Shown here: positions 5,254 to 6,851 of the stretch, in pieces
How positions within the stretch are numbered: position 1 is the stretch's first letter
Layout of the letters: every line of letters starts with the position of its first letter
Assembly: GCA_031268245.1 (NCBI GenBank)
Contig: JAIRXN010000185.1
Location: forward strand, 1-6,851
From: Treponema sp.
GTDB taxonomy: Bacteria; Spirochaetota; Spirochaetia; Treponematales; Breznakiellaceae
DNA: 6,851 nucleotides
Direction: 5' to 3'
Program-made: the position numbers and the translations under genes
The notes under the pieces: model-generated
Databases searched by the model: none
What the model saw: only the letters and a program-made list of their open reading frames with translations
Told to the model about the DNA's origin: nothing

Positions 5254-6851
5254 ATGGCGGCAGGAAACTATCAGGCGGATATTCATAACAGCGATTATGA
5301 AGCTGAATACAGGGCAAAAAAACTTGATGCCCGCACACTCATCAACATAGACGGCAGAAAGCTTGAATCTCTGAACGGCCTGTGGAACTTTGCGCCGGAT
5401 CTCTACGATAGCTGCCGCAGAGCCCGCTGGTGGGCGGCCTGCCGAAGAACGGAGAAAAAAGTCTCCGGCATGAATCAACCGGAAGACTGGGATTTTGAAG
5501 CCTGGGAAACAATGCCTGTGCCTTCATGCTGGAACATGGAAAAACCTGAGTACCTGTACTTTGAAGCTACCGGGATCTATACAAGGACTTTTCACTACCA
5601 TGCCCGCAAAAAAGACGAACGGGCCTTCCTTTTCTTTGAGGGCGCCTCCTATGCGGCGTCGGTTTTCCTTAACGGAGAATATCTGGGGAGTCATTGGGGA
5701 GCCTCAACTCCCTTCTGCGTAGAGATAAGCGGCTCTGTACAGGAGTTTAACCGCATCATCGTAATGGTAGATGCCCGCCGCAGCCCCCTGCGGATCCCCG
5801 CGGATAATACCGACTGGTTTAACTATGGCGGACTCTACCGGGATGTCTACCTCCTCAGAACCGGGCCTTCTTTTATCAAGGACTGGTTCATCCGTCTTGT
5901 TGACGGTGCGGAAATCCGGGCGGATATCAGCATTGAGGGCGGGACCGCCGGGCTGGAACTTGAAATTCCCGGACTGAAAATCCGGGAAAAACTGCCTGTG
6001 ACGGACGGAAAGGCGTCCCTCAGGCTCAAAGCCTCTCCTCAGCTCTGGAGCCCGGAAAACCCCACACTCTATGATTTTACCCTGAAGCTTGCGGAATCCA
6101 CTGCTGAAGATGATGCAGGCGGCCGGGTTAAAGACCGCATCGGCTTCCGGGAGATTTGTACACGGGGAGAGGAAATTTTTCTTAACGGCAAAAAGATCTT
6201 TCTTAAAGGGATCTGCGTTCATGAAGATCATTTCACATTAGGAAAAACTACCGGTGAAGAGACCATCCGGGAGACTATCCGGGATCTCAGGGAACTCAAG
6301 GGCAACTATCTCAGACTGGCCCACTATCCCCATGACCGGCGTTTTTCCCGGATTGCAAGCGAAGAAGGCGTGCTGCTGTGGGAGGAGGTTCCCGTCTACT
6401 GGGCAGTGGCATTTGACAATCCCGAAACCCGGGAGGATGCGGAAAACCAGCTTGCCGAACTGGTGATACGGGACAGGAACCAGGCGGGGGTAATCATCTG
6501 GTCGGTGGGGAATGAAAACGCCGATACGGATAACCGGCTTACATTCATGTCGGGCCTCGCGGAGAGGGCCCGTTCCCTGGACGATTCCCGGCTGGTTTCG
6601 GCGGCATGCCTTATCAACCATGAAAAACTCATGATCCAGGACAGACTTGGAGAGTATCTTGATATTATCGGGATCAACGAATACTACGGCTGGTATGATC
6701 CCGATTTTGAAAAACTCCCGAAAATTCTCTCTAACTCAAAACCGGGCAAACCGGTGGTAATCTGTGAATTCGGGGCCGGGGCGCGGCTTGGACAGCGGGG
6801 TACCGCTGATGATCTCTTTACCGAAGACATGCAGAAACGTATCTACGAACA
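5254..6851 (+). CDS. Glycoside hydrolase family 2, beta-glucuronidase-like (3' end outside window)
   Basis: The visible 532 residues start MAAGNYQADI with no signal peptide, so the enzyme is probably cytoplasmic. The domain order is that of GH2: a sugar-binding jelly roll at about 38-205 (LNGLWNF at 40-46, NYGGLYRDVYL from 190), an immunoglobulin-like domain at about 210-305, and a TIM barrel from about 308 (LNGKKIFLKG). The barrel shows LRLAHYPHDRRF, the acid/base motif IIWSVGNEN with Glu421, NEYYGWY (475-481) and the nucleophile motif VVICEFGAGA with Glu505. The YYGWY motif, the RWW near the N-terminus and catalytic spacing close to that of E. coli GusA (Glu413/Glu504, from memory) favour beta-glucuronidase over beta-galactosidase. 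The C-terminal NxK motif that binds the glucuronate carboxylate lies beyond the window, so the substrate is not proven. An apparently cytoplasmic site suggests action on imported glucuronides. The gene follows the GH18 gene on the same strand after 77 bp and is probably co-transcribed. Confidence 0.85.
   Translation, partial: MAAGNYQADIHNSDYEAEYRAKKLDARTLINIDGRKLESLNGLWNFAPDLYDSCRRARWWAACRRTEKKVSGMNQPEDWDFEAWETMPVPSCWNMEKPEYLYFEATGIYTRTFHYHARKKDERAFLFFEGASYAASVFLNGEYLGSHWGASTPFCVEISGSVQEFNRIIVMVDARRSPLRIPADNTDWFNYGGLYRDVYLLRTGPSFIKDWFIRLVDGAEIRADISIEGGTAGLELEIPGLKIREKLPVTDGKASLRLKASPQLWSPENPTLYDFTLKLAESTAEDDAGGRVKDRIGFREICTRGEEIFLNGKKIFLKGICVHEDHFTLGKTTGEETIRETIRDLRELKGNYLRLAHYPHDRRFSRIASEEGVLLWEEVPVYWAVAFDNPETREDAENQLAELVIRDRNQAGVIIWSVGNENADTDNRLTFMSGLAERARSLDDSRLVSAACLINHEKLMIQDRLGEYLDIIGINEYYGWYDPDFEKLPKILSNSKPGKPVVICEFGAGARLGQRGTADDLFTEDMQKRIYE

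Noticed and set aside
5704..6231. Open frame of 175 codons on the minus strand, opposite the GH2 gene
   Set aside because: The GH2 frame on the other strand carries clear domain motifs throughout; this frame has no motif or plausible start signal.

Overview
The window looks like a chromosomal segment of a Gram-negative, probably spirochaete (Treponema-like) bacterium. This is an inference from moderate GC content, a lipoprotein with a spirochaete-style signal, and a TetR / RND exporter / LolA-like gene set that I recall from treponemes. No taxonomic marker gene is present, so the assignment is tentative. The window contains five protein genes and no RNA genes, CRISPR array, transposase or phage gene.

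Left part, minus strand (read from 3995 down to 1): three tightly packed genes run in the order TetR-family regulator (3243-3995), a 12-helix RND/MMPL-type exporter (604-3294), and a periplasmic LolA-like outer-membrane lipoprotein-sorting protein (579 down to the window edge, incomplete). The regulator and exporter genes overlap by 52 bp in different frames. The exporter and LolA-like genes are 24 bp apart, and the LolA-like gene has a strong ribosome binding site. This reads as one self-regulated operon for moving a hydrophobic or lipid-like cargo out of the inner membrane, with the LolA-like protein as a likely periplasmic acceptor. No membrane-fusion protein or TolC-type gene is visible here.

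Centre (3996-4099): a 104-bp divergent intergenic region. It carries a sigma70-like promoter pointing left into the operon, an extended -10 promoter pointing right, and an imperfect inverted repeat that could be the TetR operator. The rightward -10 lies so close to the ATG of the next gene that the transcript may be leaderless.

Right part, plus strand: a lipoprotein of glycoside hydrolase family 18 (4100-5176) is followed, after a 77-bp gap holding a long two-part hairpin, by a cytoplasmic GH2 enzyme of the beta-glucuronidase type (5254 to the right edge, incomplete, both catalytic glutamates visible). The two may act in sequence on a glycan, the first at the cell surface or periplasm and the second on imported fragments, but a shared substrate is not demonstrated by the sequence.
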